Below, in pieces: positions 23,973 through 35,592 of a DNA stretch of 64,000 nt (its first letter is position 1; each line of letters begins with the position of its first letter). This stretch comes from Beverwykella pulmonaria (Eukaryota; Ascomycota; Dothideomycetes; Pleosporales; Melanommataceae): contig BCHH01000022.1 in NCBI GenBank assembly GCA_001599595.1, positions 288,383-352,382 on the forward strand, read 5' to 3'. The notes below the pieces were generated by a model. The model had not been told where the DNA came from. It searched no databases and saw nothing but the letters and a program-made list of their open reading frames with translations. The position numbers and the translations under genes are program-made.

Positions 23973-24470
23973 GGCTGTGTCCAGTTTTTAGAGAAGTCTT
24001 TTGAAAAGTAATTCGACAGAGTCTTGGATCTCGTGTGAATGCGATTGAACATAGTTTATAGGATTCGGGGGATGTCTGCTTTTGAACTGTTTTTATTGGC
24101 TTAGCTCGTACTAATTTTAACCTTTCGACGTAGCGCGACAGGGGTATGCGACAGCACGTGTATGTATTATTCACTCGCCGACCAGTGTCCAGATTGTAGC
24201 ACATTTCAAGTCACTCCAAGTCCTCTAATGTACGCGTTCAAGCTCCAAATTTCAAACTGGAGAGAGTACCAGCAAGAACGAGTATGCATTTTTTGTTAGA
24301 ATTGTTTTGGAAACATGAATTTGTTCAAGTGCCAATGTTAGCAGTTCGCGAATATTGGATACGAGGAGGGAACAGAGTGAGTCATAACCGTCTTGAGTGA
24401 AGAAAAAAAGTGTGCTCTTATGGTAAAAGTAAATAATTAGTGAGGGCAATACCTATTATACTTACAGCCC
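23973..24470. other. Intergenic upstream of DUF4246 gene
   Basis: 0.5 kb, AT-rich, between two minus-strand genes. Nothing recognised. Confidence 0.5.
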
Positions 24471-25574
24471 TCACTTCTCCCACATCCTCGCCCCCTCCAA
24501 GAACAGCTCATCTAACTCTCTCGCCACAGTCTCATTCCCAGCCTTCAGCTTCAGATAGTGCTGGTTTGTCCTTGCCTCGTCGTCTCTCCAGGCATTTGAT
24601 CCATTGGAAAACACATAATTATACCCGATGGCATTTCCATACTCAAACCACGTCCCTAGCCCCTGACACGCATACGCAACCGTCAATGGATCCCACGAGA
24701 ACCTTGTTGTATTGTATCCGACATACCAATTATATGCCGCTTTCACAGGATCATTTGCTGGACCTAGGAGGGTGAGCCGAGCGCCAGAGGACACCCTCTC
24801 GCCGACTTCCGTCCCCAAGAACGTAAGCGCAACACTCTCAGGCCAGGTATTCACAACATGTGCCGTTGACAGCGGATTGTCGCCCCAGAAATTGAATTCG
24901 TGCCCTACAGGATATCCACCACCCATTATCACCAACTCCCTCACTTTCTTCTCCACCAGCGCGGGCCCAGCGAGGTTTGAGTACTTGTCGGCTGTAGAAC
25001 TCAACAATCCCGACAAATTCTCGAGGAACCCGATGGAAGCAATGGTGACGCTTCCATCCGCCGCCTCGCTCAACGTCTTCCGATATAACTCCACCGGCTC
25101 CCACATCTTCTCGACCTCAAACCAAGGCACTGAGCCCCCAGACCAGTGATAGGCTACTTTACTCGCGTATTCGCCCAGTTCATATGCCCATGTGTCGAAG
25201 AAGCTCGAGTTTGTATAAGGTCGCCGAAGCCCGATGGGAATGGTTGGATACCCATAGTGGTTTAGAATGGCGGAAGCGGCAAGGGCGGAGTAGGAGGAGT
25301 TGGCGTTGACGTTTACAGCGAGGAAGGTGATGTTGGGGAGCGTGGAGGCGAGGAGAAGGGCGGCTGCGTCGCTGCGGGAGGGGTGAGACAGGGGAGGAGC
25401 GGGGAGAGGGTGGACGCACTCTACGTCGGAGAAGAGATCTGTGTCTACGATCAGATTTTTGTCTGTCGCTACATGTGCGATTGGTGCATAGAGTGAGAAG
25501 TATGCTAAGGCATACTTGAATATGCATTGCGGTGTAAGAATGGCGTCGAAGAAGCTGGCCATTGTCAGGCTCAT
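24471..25574 (-). CDS. Inosine/uridine-preferring nucleoside hydrolase-like protein
   Basis: The ORF is open for 367 codons, but the signature N-terminal calcium site is broken in it (DTDLFSDVEC). Removing a 48-nt GT-AG intron (25372-25419, GTGCGT donor) restores DTDLFSDVDDAAALLLA, the classic DTDxxxDVDD metal-binding motif, and gives 351 aa. Other family features are the NVNANSSYSALAASAILNHY and MGGGYPVGHEFNFWGDN stretches; the latter matches the NxxxDPEA region in position. Residues about 18-36 are hydrophobic, and several N-x-S/T sites follow, so the protein is probably secreted or vacuolar. Members cleave the N-glycosidic bond of nucleosides for salvage. Start could be Met1 or Met5. Confidence 0.88.
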   Translation of the reverse strand: MSLTMASFFDAILTPQCIFKYALAYFSLYAPIAHVATDKNLIVDTDLFSDVECVHPLPAPPLSHPSRSDAAALLLASTLPNITFLAVNVNANSSYSALAASAILNHYGYPTIPIGLRRPYTNSSFFDTWAYELGEYASKVAYHWSGGSVPWFEVEKMWEPVELYRKTLSEAADGSVTIASIGFLENLSGLLSSTADKYSNLAGPALVEKKVRELVIMGGGYPVGHEFNFWGDNPLSTAHVVNTWPESVALTFLGTEVGERVSSGARLTLLGPANDPVKAAYNWYVGYNTTRFSWDPLTVAYACQGLGTWFEYGNAIGYNYVFSNGSNAWRDDEARTNQHYLKLKAGNETVARELDELFLEGARMWEK

Positions 25575-26005
25575 GCTATGGAGGTCGGAAAGGCATCAAC
25601 GACAATTGTGAGGCCGCTGAAGCGACCAAAGAGAGGGAGATATCGAAATTCTCCATTTTGGTAGCTTAATTACGTCGTGAGGAAACCTAAGGCAAGGTCG
25701 ATAGCGAAGGTGAGCGGGCAGTGGGAATTGCGCCGATGCCAAGCGTGGGTTTACATAAGCTAACCTGATTTGGAAGGTACTTGGCCACATTTCGCTCAAC
25801 TCCGGCCTAGGGGGTATACAGTATATTTCTTAAAAACGTTGTAGGGCCTGGTAGCTATTCGAAAGGGTTATTGGTTCGAGAGACATGGGAGGATCTTCCA
25901 CAAACCCAAAAGCTAAGCCCACATGTACGAAAACTTGGAGGGTATCAAATGTATGTTTGTACAGAAGGGCTCATACCTCAAGCCTCTAATCTCAAGGCAC
26001 AATAT
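25575..26005. other. Intergenic between nucleoside hydrolase and regulator gene
   Basis: 0.43 kb; both neighbours are on the minus strand. No feature recognised. Confidence 0.5.
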
Positions 26006-28038
26006 CTACTTTCCCGAGTTCCCTGGCATGAAGACGAGGTCAGGTCCTTCTCCAGCGAGCTTCCCACTCATTATTCCCACCATCTCATCACTCCAGCGAA
26101 AGCTCGCCACTCCCTGATGATCCAACAAACCATTCAATCCCTTCAGTATCCAATTCTTAATCTCCTCCGTACAGAACTCATACGCCATAACAAAGCTCAG
26201 TCCCGTATGGAATGCGCCAATTGGCTTACTCGCCCAAGCATCCTCCCATGTCTTGCAGATATCCATCGCCACAGTACGGCATTCAGCTTCGAGGCCGTAG
26301 TAGGAGGGATCGTCGGAAAGAAGCAGCTTCATAATAGATTTATTAGTGAGGATGAGTAGAGACCAGTAGCAGGAGTAAGCCACAGTCACGCGCCAGTTTG
26401 TGAAGTGGAGGGCTGTGGTGATGGGGCTGTCGGCTTCTATAGAAGGTGTTTCAGTGGCGGCGGAGCCATTGGCGAGGTTAGCAGAGAGATGACCACCGAG
26501 AATACGGAGTTCTTCTTTAAGGGCTTCGAATTTGGAGAGCAGTGTTGCCCGGGGGCTGCTATAGGAATATGAAGAACCGAAGAGACAAGTGTCGTTTAGG
26601 AAATTGAGATGGTATTGAGTGTTTTCTGGTGAGAAATCGAGTGATGGACATGAGTCGGAAACGCTATCATCGAGTTCTTCGAAGTATATAGTAAATTGAT
26701 GGTCAGACCCAACGTTGTTCATGGGAGGTTGTAGTGCGGTGTGATGGATCTCTCTCATTTCTCTCAAGAGAGCGGGAAACGATGCCATGTGCCGTAGAAT
26801 ATCGGTGTACAGGCCATCCTCAAAACTTAACCCAGTCTTATCGAAGGCTATGTCGCGCCATGCTTCTGATGTGAGGAAGCAGGGCTTCCGTTCGTACATG
26901 GAATTTATTATCTTGACATGGTCAGCTGTAAATTCAGCCCTAGGATGACCACGGGTGGCAAAGGAGCCATCTCTGGAAGCTCAACACCTTCCATCCCCTT
27001 AATAAATAATATAAGAAGGGAAGGCCTGTGAATACTACGCAATGAAACCTTGTACTCACTATTCCACCTCTGTTGAACCGGAGCAATTCTCTTGCAAAAG
27101 CTTCTTGACATTTTTCAGGCCCCTGGAGTTCCATTAAGCGTGCGGCTCCACCAACATGAGCTAGATATCGATTGCCCGATCTTGGACCTGCCAAAGCCTA
27201 TGTATGGTATCAACCGACGACTGATTGAGCACAAGTTTAGGGGTACCTACTTCAACCAATCCTAAAAGCACAGAAGCACAGAGTGTATTAGATGACATAC
27301 CCTGTTTTGGATCTTCAAGACAAACCTGCAGAGTTTGCACCGCTCGCAGATAGAGGCTAGGGTTGGCAATGTCGTTGGCAGCTTTCTGGTGGACCATTGA
27401 AGAATGGGCATATACAAGACATGCCACTGCCGCGTCTAGTGCGGCATTGCATCCTATCCTTGATGGTACTTCGCGTATAAATGGTCCAAACGCTGACATG
27501 CGATGTCCAACGCTGCCGGTGCCTAACGCATCAACCAGGGCGCGTGCCAATTCCTGATGTTGCGAAGGCGATGGATGTCGTAGAATCGGGAACTGTGGTG
27601 ACTTTGGTGGAGTAGACGCTGGGGTCGAACGTGAACTGCGTGGCGATCTCTTCTGTTTGTCTGATCCTTTGTTCGATATCCTAAACTTGTGTATGACAGC
27701 GCCACCTTTGGACCACTTTTCGTTTAGCTGTGTTAATCTTTTACACTTTGGATCTTCATAATAAATGTTATCTGTATTGCTCCGATAAAGCTCTTCTTCT
27801 GAGGGTGTAGAAGTCGTGTTCGTGCTTAGGCTTGGTCCCAAGTCTTTGAAAGTGTGTCGTGAGGGAGGCCCCGTACAACACTTCCCATTCTTCTGGCAGT
27901 TGACACATTTTGGCCAAGTTTCGTCGCACTGGAATGCTGATCAGGCTCTTTTCATATACATGAGTGCATTAGAAGGCGTACCTTGATCTTCCTCTTTCGG
28001 CATATGGAACATCCCGTACTCTTGGGAACGCCAACCAT
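26006..28038 (-). CDS. Zn(II)2Cys6 fungal transcription factor
   Basis: Four exons: 27982-28038, 27251-27928, 27060-27197, 26006-26911, giving 592 aa; all junctions are phase 0. The third intron (148 nt) is the least certain; its CAAG acceptor follows a CTGAC branch. The binuclear cluster is complete: C10-x2-C13-x6-C20-x6-C27-x2-C30-x6-C37, split by intron 1 just before C20. A basic Ser/Pro linker follows. The rest is helical and matches the fungal-specific regulatory domain seen with such clusters (Fungal_trans_2 type). It is expected to act in the nucleus as a DNA-binding regulator. Targets are unknown; the neighbouring nucleoside hydrolase is a possible but unproven target. Confidence 0.88.
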
Positions 28039-29588
28039 GCTTAAAATATCTTGTTAAGCTGCAAGATTGACGGCCCAGATTGGACGGAAAGATTATAAGA
28101 GAAACTAGTCAAAGATGAGAGACGGAGGGCAGGTGATCTGTCCAAAGGAGGCATATGTAACGATGAAGAGCGAAAAGGGCCGAAGGCTCGTCGCTCTTGT
28201 ATGGTGATATGTTCAATGACGATGAGATCTCCTTTTCAGATTACCACACAAAAGCTCAAACCCACGACCACTGCAGACCAAATGGACCAGAGAACGGAGA
28301 CACCTCTGGACCAGCAGGACCAGCGGTGGAGAGCAGTCACGTGTTCGCAACATGCATCCTATTTCGGACTAATGTGGGGGCCAAGTCAGGTGTAGCGCTG
28401 CTTACTTAAGGAACATGACCTCCTGGTGTAAGACAGCAGAACGGGGCAGGCTGTTGGCACTGGCTACAAGTTAATTGTGTGCAGCATTAGCAGATTGAAT
28501 GTTCAACTCTAACGCCCTACCGAACGGCGAGGCCGGATGTTGAGGTGTGAAAAAGTAAGAGAGCTAAATTAAGCGTTGCGGCTGTTAGTCCCGTCCTCAG
28601 CCTCACACTCCACTGCTCAAGACCGACACCCGCAGACTCACTGTCATGAAACGAAAACTACCTCAAACTCTTTTTATTTGGCAAGGTTCTTCGGGAATGG
28701 ATACCTTTTCGCCAATATGCTGACCAAGATTGTTCGATATTTCTTTCGTGCCTAACCACACTCCACCACCTGCCGCAGGAGTGGAAGGATGATAAGACTT
28801 TGAGATGTATATGGGGCCACATGAGAGTTTACATCAATAGCAAGTCACTTTGAAATGAACGTCACGTCGTATATGAGCACGTGTGAAATGCTTCCGAGGA
28901 ACACTATTAATGGCAGTTTGCCTTGGCCTTGCGCTAGATGGCGATTGGTCTTGAGGTGATGAATCTCCCTAAGCGAGACAAAAGACCAGGGTAAAATTGT
29001 TGGTGACTCCAATCTACTGGATCAGGGAGATAGGGTTTGTGAAACCATGCGAGCGAGCTACGGTCCGTGTGATTGGGGTCTGAATACTGTATGTGAATGG
29101 TTGGACAGTAAGTGGTCCAACTCGACTTCCTCGTTGATTGAGATCAACCCCGACTAGTAGGATTCCGGACCGCCTTTACGACAAACATGTCTCATTTTTA
29201 GATAAAATGAACGATATGAGTGGTTAGGTGCTGAAAATGAGGTAAGCAGGGCAAACTTTTCTAACGTCCGACAAAGGAATTCACGGAATCCCCGAAAACG
29301 AAAATGGGTGACCACAAATACAATCTCGCCTTCTTGCCCTTATAAGAATCATACACCCCAACTGCAATATATGTAGCCTAGCCAATATATTCATTCTGAC
29401 CATGATATCACAACAACTCAGCGGGCTGGACAATTTGAGTACACGTCTTTGCAGGTGAAACGATTTATATCTGTAAAGGGTTCATAACACATATCAACAG
29501 GAGTTGTTCTTAGAATTCATACAGGATTTCTCGGTCTTGGCTAGGACTCATTGTAGTCGCTGATTTTGTATGTCACGTGTCCCATCTC
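28039..29588. other. Intergenic, 1.55 kb, upstream of the Zn2Cys6 gene
   Basis: Lies between the start of the regulator and the 3' end of the NLR-like gene. Only short chance ORFs. No RNA gene or repeat recognised. Confidence 0.5.
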
Positions 29589-32500
29589 TTATGTGAGCTC
29601 CACCTCCATCACTTCCTCTCCCACCACCTCCAATCCTTCACCCTCTCTTTCATCGGCTTCCTCAATGGCACCCCTCATATCCCACAGGTCAACTTCGCAA
29701 GCCCCCGTATCTGGATGACCTTTCCCTAACGTCCCTCTCAACCCTGCTAGGGCTTTCTCACACAACTCCCTTGCTTCGTCATCTCTCCCTCTCTTCAACA
29801 CAACCTTGGCTAAATGATGCATAGTCTTGAACGTATATGGGTGGTTTTCTCCCAGCAACTTCTTTCGACTCTCCAGCGCGCGTCTTGCCAGCTGTTCGGA
29901 TTCATCGAGCTTTGGATCTTGGGGTCCGGTAGACTGGAGGAAAAGGTTCTTGGAGAGAAAGACGAGGGATGTGAGCACGTTCGAGGACTCAGGGCCCATT
30001 GCGGTTTCGAGTTTGGAGAGCGCGCCACGGATCACTTCCTCGCCCTGCTTCGTCTGGCCTTGTAGCGTGAGTATGTAACCCCAATGGCTGAGCGGAGGAA
30101 GCGTCCACGGATGGTCAGGGCCGAGTACAATGTTCCTTCCGTCAATGCTCGTTCTCGCCGCCTGGGCTGCTTCCTCCAGCTTCCCCAGATGTCGTAAGAT
30201 CACCGCAAGCCCACCTGTTGCATCCAGCGTCTGCGGGTGCTGGTCACCTTGCACGCGCTTGAACACTGCAATCAAACTCTTGCTTCGCTTCTCCGCTTCC
30301 AAGTACTCCCCTTTGTCGCAGAAGAAGACAGGTAGATTACACATGGTCGTGAGCGTCTTCCAGTGTGCCTCCCCCAGCAATCGTTTCTTCGCCTTCAGCG
30401 CACGGTCATAAAACGGATCAGCCTCATCATAGTTTCCCATCTGGTGGTGGATCCAGCCCATGTCATGGCAACTATCTGCAGTATCGGGATGGTCTTCGCC
30501 ATAGATGCGTTCGCGGATCGCGAGCATGCTTTGTTTTACTTCGAGCGCTTCGGCGTATTTACCTTGGATTTCGAGGATGAACCCGAGCGTGCCTTTGATC
30601 TCGAGCGTGTCCGGATGCTCTTCACCTAGTAGTTCGGTTCGTGAAGAGAGAGTTTGACGTGCGAGGGCTTCGGCTTCGACGAACTTACCAAGTTCCCAGA
30701 GCTCGAGGGAAAGGGCGGAAGCGGAGCGGAGGGTATCGAGATGTTCGGGGCCTAGCAGGTTCGTTCGGGTGGATAGGTTCGCTTCGTGGATCTTTGCGGC
30801 ATCTTGATGCTTGCCTTGGTCCCCGGTAATAGTTCCGACGATGTGAGAGGTTGTTAGGGCTTCGACACTCGTCTTTCCGAATAATTTCTCTTTCTTTTCG
30901 AGGGTTCGGTTGGCTAGGACAAGAGCTTCCTCCTTCTTCGCCTGATTTCGCAGCGTCCACGCCAACTGGTCCATAGCTCTCAGAGTCTCAGTATTGTCTG
31001 CGCCAACTAGCTCGGTCCTAAGCTTAACAACTTCCGCGAGTTTGGCTTCGGCGGCAGCATACTGTCCTCGACCATCCTGAAATGTAGCGCAGTTTTGAAG
31101 CAACTTCGCTCGTGCCGACCGATTGTCTGATTCGGCTGTGTGACCTAAAACAGTGTCGGCGTGGACAACGAGTGCCTTGCATTCATCCCATGTTTTGAAA
31201 GTGCCATCTGGAAAGGTGTCGGAGAGGAGTTTTAGTGCCTCTTCGCTGTACTTCGTAGCCTGGTTGTCGTCCTCTAGCTGCTCCAGCCATTTCCGCATAC
31301 TCAGTTGGACCAATCTATGCATTGTGCATGTATTTGATCCTGTGTTCTCGGTAATCAGGCTGTACACTTTCAATGCGTTCCAGGCATCACTGAATGTGAG
31401 ATTGCCAGCTTTGGGCTTAAAGTTTCGCAGCAGGGAGCGCGGAATCTCTTGGCGGTCGAGGAAGCTTATAAGGGAAAGAAGCTCTGTCGCTAGAGGACCT
31501 GCCTCCTTGTCAGTCTGGAGCCGCTGAAATGACAGCCAGGAGGTCTTCAGAACCGTTTTAGGTGGATCTGATTCCGATTCGTACTCGTAGATCTCCAGTT
31601 CTTCAACACTCTTTTCTAGCATTGCCATTTTATTATCCTCTGATTCTTGGTAAAGCTCAAGGTAGTGGGCGATGGTCTCTTCACTCCTGCGGATATAAGA
31701 TGCGGCGTGGGCGATGGCGAGAGGGATATATGAAAGCTCTTCAACAAGCTTATCTGCATCAGACGACTGCGTTTCGTTGTATTGTTCCGAAAGACTGTTT
31801 CTGAGGAGGTCGAGTGCTTCGTCTTTTGGCATTTGGTCAAGGCGAACTACATCGTTGGCCAAATTTAACGCAACTCTCTTATATCTGGTAGTGAATAGCA
31901 CATGGCCATGGTCCACTTTTGGAATGCAAGAGAGGATTTTGAAGCGCCGCTTTCCATTGTTTTCGTCGAGCACTTTACTGTCGTCCACGTTGTCGATGAT
32001 TAGAAGCCAGCGGCCGTTAGATCGATTTCGTAGCCATTCCTCGACGACAGTGCGGGCATTAGTCTCAGCAGAGGCTGGAATCTTGAGCTCTTCCAGAATT
32101 CCGTCTAAGCTTGTATTGAAGCTGTCAATACTATTCGCGTGAACCCAGAAGACAGACTCGAATTCGTATCTCTGTTTCCAGCGGTTCGCAAATTCGATAG
32201 CGACCTGTGTTTTTCTATTCGTGATATCAGTAACGAATTTGTTCAAAATGACAATACATAATCACATACCCGATACCGCCCAGTCCATGGAGCGCAAGGA
32301 AGGAAGTGTACTTGGGCCCAGAGAAGTATCTGTCGATGGCCGCGATAACATCCTCCCTCCCAACGAAAAGATCATTCTTTTCGTATGGAACGCTGAAGTA
32401 GGTCTTTTGTGGTATGTCTTTGGACAAGCTGCTCGCAATCGCTGAGGATAATTAATACTGAGAGGAGAATGAGACAGAGTTACGTATACTCACACATGCG

Positions 32501-33855
32501 CTCGATATCATGCTTCTTGTCTAGCTTATTCATGTAGTGTCGGAGAGCGCTGCTGAACTTTCGATAACCTGCATCTTGTGCCGTGCTATATCGATTCATG
32601 TTCCGGTGATCACCATCAATCACCTCGTGTATCTGCATCCCCGTGCTATCTGCTATCGTAGATGAATAATCCGCGACTATCTAATGTCATAATCAGCTGA
32701 TCACTCAAATCGTGGCAGGTCTTGGAAAGGGACTGTTTACCTTGCCGATTCCAACAACAGGCCGACCTTCTATAAAATTGTGAATGTAGAATTGTCCTAG
32801 TCTAAGCAACCTCAAGAAATCTGTATGGATATTGTCTAAGATCTCAGAGTCTAGCCTTAGGCTAGTTGCAAGATTTTGACGCGAATCGCGTCCAGCCAGT
32901 GAAGTGATCTGTGTTGCAATCTCTGCCAGATTGGCCTTGTTGGAACCGTGATGGGGTGTTCCAAAGAATATAACAACTTTCGTATTTCGAGAAAGTTTCT
33001 GGAGATCAGGGTTGGCATCTATATGCGAGGCCCAGAGAGCCTAATGCAATGAATCAGTATAAATATAGAGAAAAGAGAAGGAAAGTGTACATACCCGTTT
33101 CACAAGCACACCCCCCAAGCTGTGTGCGCATAGAATGATAGGAGTGTGATTGTCCAGCTCTCTGTTCAAGGTGACCATGAGATCATGCGCATGTTTGGTG
33201 AAGCTCAGTTTCGTTTTCGTCCCGGTAGTAGAGACTGTAGAGCTACCCACTGGTTTGACGAGCTTGGCATCGTACCCAAAGGTGTATATCTATTGAAACT
33301 CAGAAAGGCAGGAGCATGCGGCGGGAACAAACTATACCCGCGTGTTCGGGAAGTCTATGGGCAAAAGATCCCGCGGCCAGAACATTTTCTTTTTGCCGTG
33401 CGAAGTGTTGGACTTTGCATTTGGCAACACTTCCGGCTCAGCACTAAAAGGGTCTGGGATAGACTCCCCAGGTGAAATCGCTTCCGAGGCAGTGTCCGTT
33501 GAGAAGGATGATGGGGCATTTGAAACGCTGCGCTCGAGACCCATGGAGGTACTGGTTTTGGTGTGTTTAAGAATCTTGTTGATATTGAATTTGGAGCCTT
33601 TGCGGACCGGAGGGGGAGGGGACATGGAAGATTCGGAGGGACGTCTCTCTTCTAGTTCATGGCTTGCAGACTTGTATTTGGCAGACCATGTTTCTAGTGG
33701 ATGGCCGTTCAAGCCATGGATGAAGACGATACTGATAGGGTGAGAAGATAAATTGAAACCATGTGTTGGATTACCTACTTTGCTTTTGGACGCTCACCAT
33801 TGGGCCCCAAGCCCGAATGAAGTTCGGTAAGACCAGTGTCATGAACAAACGACAT
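29589..33855 (-). CDS. NLR-like STAND protein: alpha/beta hydrolase - NB-ARC - TPR
   Basis: Seven exons: 33779-33855, 33338-33731, 33095-33289, 32741-33040, 32494-32680, 32270-32441, 29589-32214, giving 1316 aa with every junction in phase. Introns are 47-60 nt. Residues ~27-350 form a lipase/SERAC1-type alpha/beta hydrolase: FIHGLNGHPLETW, nucleophile elbow AHSLGG (Ser214), FFGTPHHGS, and a DGDHRNM segment with a likely catalytic His347. Walker A GLGGIGKT is at 437-444 (split by intron 6), Walker B LLIIDNVDD at ~512-520, a PLAIAHAA motif near 605, and a CTMHRL motif (MHD-like position) near 738. From ~810 to 1290 about eleven 42-residue kinesin-light-chain-type TPRs carry LGxxHPxTL cores. 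Known for such fungal proteins: STAND signalling in self/non-self or microbe response. The trigger here is unknown. Confidence 0.93.
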
Positions 33856-34650
33856 ATCGAGAGATCAGCCTGTGTGGTTAACAATATAAGTGCGTAGGAT
33901 AACTCAAGGTCGAAGAATGTGTGGAAGAAAGCAGGCGCATTTAAGTATTTACATTGAAGAGTATCTCAGTTCAACCCTTTGATTCACCGTTACATGATGC
34001 GGGGTGGAACTCAGCCCACTGTGGAGTAGGGAGGAAAACGAACATGGGGGTTCATGTAGCGTATGGTGGCAAGCCAATTAACTGAGATAATTCATATCAT
34101 CGCGCAGCCTCGTAGCTCGCATTCCGTACTCTTTTTCGAATCGTGCAGGATCTGTCACATGCAGCGTCGCTCATTGGGCCTTGGGAAGTTTGACCGGTCG
34201 GCTCCGAAATCTAGAGAACTGTGGCAGTGGTGGCGGTGCTAGCATCGTGATGCTATCCAGGCGGTGAATGTGCCGCCAGAGCTGTATGTTTCCAAGTTCT
34301 GTACACAGCCTCAGTTGGGTATGTAGCCGCCTGCTCAGTCCGTACGAGGGTGGAGCCATTGGAATTAAGCAGAAGGTACCGCTTCAGCTAGGACATTGTC
34401 CTGCCCGCGCATAGGCCGTCTCGCAGAAGAGCAGGGGTAGCATAGACTTGAAATGATGCTCTTGATCTCGAGCAACAATCAGTCATCTGTCCTAGTGTAA
34501 GTGAAGAGATGCAGTTTTTCAGGAAAAAGCGGCGGGGACAGTCGATAAATCACCAAATTTGGTGATTCTGTTGAATTGAAATTGCCAGCGCCGATACATG
34601 CCATAATCCTGCAACGCCGTCCTATGCTATCTCTATTCCCAGCCAGGCCA
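33856..34650. other. Intergenic upstream of the NLR-like gene
   Basis: 0.8 kb between the NLR-like start and the 3' end of IMP3. No feature recognised. Confidence 0.5.
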
Positions 34651-35315
34651 CTACATCATCTCTAGATCGAAGTCGTCCAGCTTGTCGCGGTACTTGAGGA
34701 TATTCCTCTTAATCTTGGACGAGTCCACCCACGTCACAAAGTCTTCCATGTTCCTCGTGACTAAAAATGCCGTGTCGGTCACCACTTCTGTTCCCACTCT
34801 GACGTGCCCCTGCTCGATCATCTTGGTCGCGGCTTGCACTGTGTCGGCCATGCGCAGGCGGGTCATGACCACGGGAAGTCTCCTTCGCGCAAATGCAGAC
34901 ACTGCAAGGTATGGTCAGTCGGGAAGCGTCGCGCGTAACGACGTGCTTACCGGTGACTTTATGCTCTACACTGCTCAAGGTGCCTTTTCCTCCTCCACCG
35001 GTCCCTACTATTCCCATGTCGAATAGCTTCTCCAGCATGAGCTCCTCGTGCTTGCGACGGAAAGGATCGGCGGGGTCTAGATTGGAGAGTTTATGGGCTA
35101 GCTGCCGCAAAGAGCCGCATATTGTGTTGTACCTACGACTGTTAGCGGATAGCGTATCGTCGGAGGATATTTACTTGCTTGCGGTAGTCATCGGGCTTCT
35201 GTATGGCGTATCTCCGGATCACGGCGGCGTCTCTGTGGTTTCCGTCGCTCTTGTAGGTGGTGAAATCAACCTTTTTGAGGAGCTTCTGCTCGTGATACTT
35301 GAGCTTCCGGGTCAT
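34651..35315 (-). CDS. IMP3: U3 small nucleolar ribonucleoprotein IMP3
   Basis: Three exons: 35179-35315, 34951-35132, 34651-34901, giving 189 aa (yeast Imp3 is 183). Intron 1 is a GC-AG intron (GCAAGT donor, GCTAAC branch, GTAG acceptor, 46 nt); only this reading joins DYRK to [15 protein letters not shown] as in the family. Intron 2 is 49 nt. Starts [18 protein letters not shown], a conserved N-terminus. The C-terminal half is an S4 RNA-binding domain ([29 protein letters not shown]). Imp3 is part of the nucleolar SSU processome and helps the U3 snoRNA base-pair with pre-18S rRNA. It is divergent from HIS7 with 277 bp between. Confidence 0.95.
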
Positions 35316-35498
35316 TGTCGCAACTGGAGTGGTATAGTGTGGTGAGGGGTGTAATTGTGTCGAGCATCGAGGTGCGAACGCAAGAGCTCGGGCTTTCGGT
35401 GAACATTTTTGGCCTTGGCGCGCTAGAGAATTAGCGCGCCTTTTCCCTTCTGCTGCCCCTCCGATGGCGGGGTCCAAACAAAAAGTTCGCTCACTGAA

Positions 35499-35504
35499 TG
35501 ACTC
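35499..35504 (+). promoter_or_regulatory. Gcn4/CPC1-type site upstream of HIS7
   Basis: TGACTC (followed by G rather than A), about 90 bp before the HIS7 ATG. Gcn4/Cpc1 binds TGACTCA and activates amino-acid biosynthesis genes, including histidine genes, under starvation. The site is one base short of the full consensus. Confidence 0.45.
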
Positions 35505-35552
35505 GTTCCTTTCACTCACTCTACTATTCACTCCAACGCCCTCCTTTACCAT

Positions 35553-35577
35553 CCCCCCCCCCCCCCCCCCCCCCCCC
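35553..35577 (+). repeat. Poly-C tract (25 C)
   Basis: Uninterrupted run of 25 C followed by five T, ending about 10 bp before the HIS7 start codon. Exact length may be an assembly estimate. Confidence 0.85.
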
Positions 35578-35592
35578 TTTTTCTAATCCACT

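Larger units (their letters stand above)
35316..35592. promoter_or_regulatory. Divergent promoter between IMP3 and HIS7
   Basis: 277 bp hold both promoters. It contains a Gcn4/CPC1-type core (35499-35504) and a 25-base C run next to HIS7. Nothing else is clear. Confidence 0.55.

Noticed and set aside
33732..33837. GTGAGC donor after LGPN in NLR exon 1
   Set aside because: Using it gives a stop after the join; the GTAGGT donor at 33778 keeps phase and gives NGERPKANIVFIHG.
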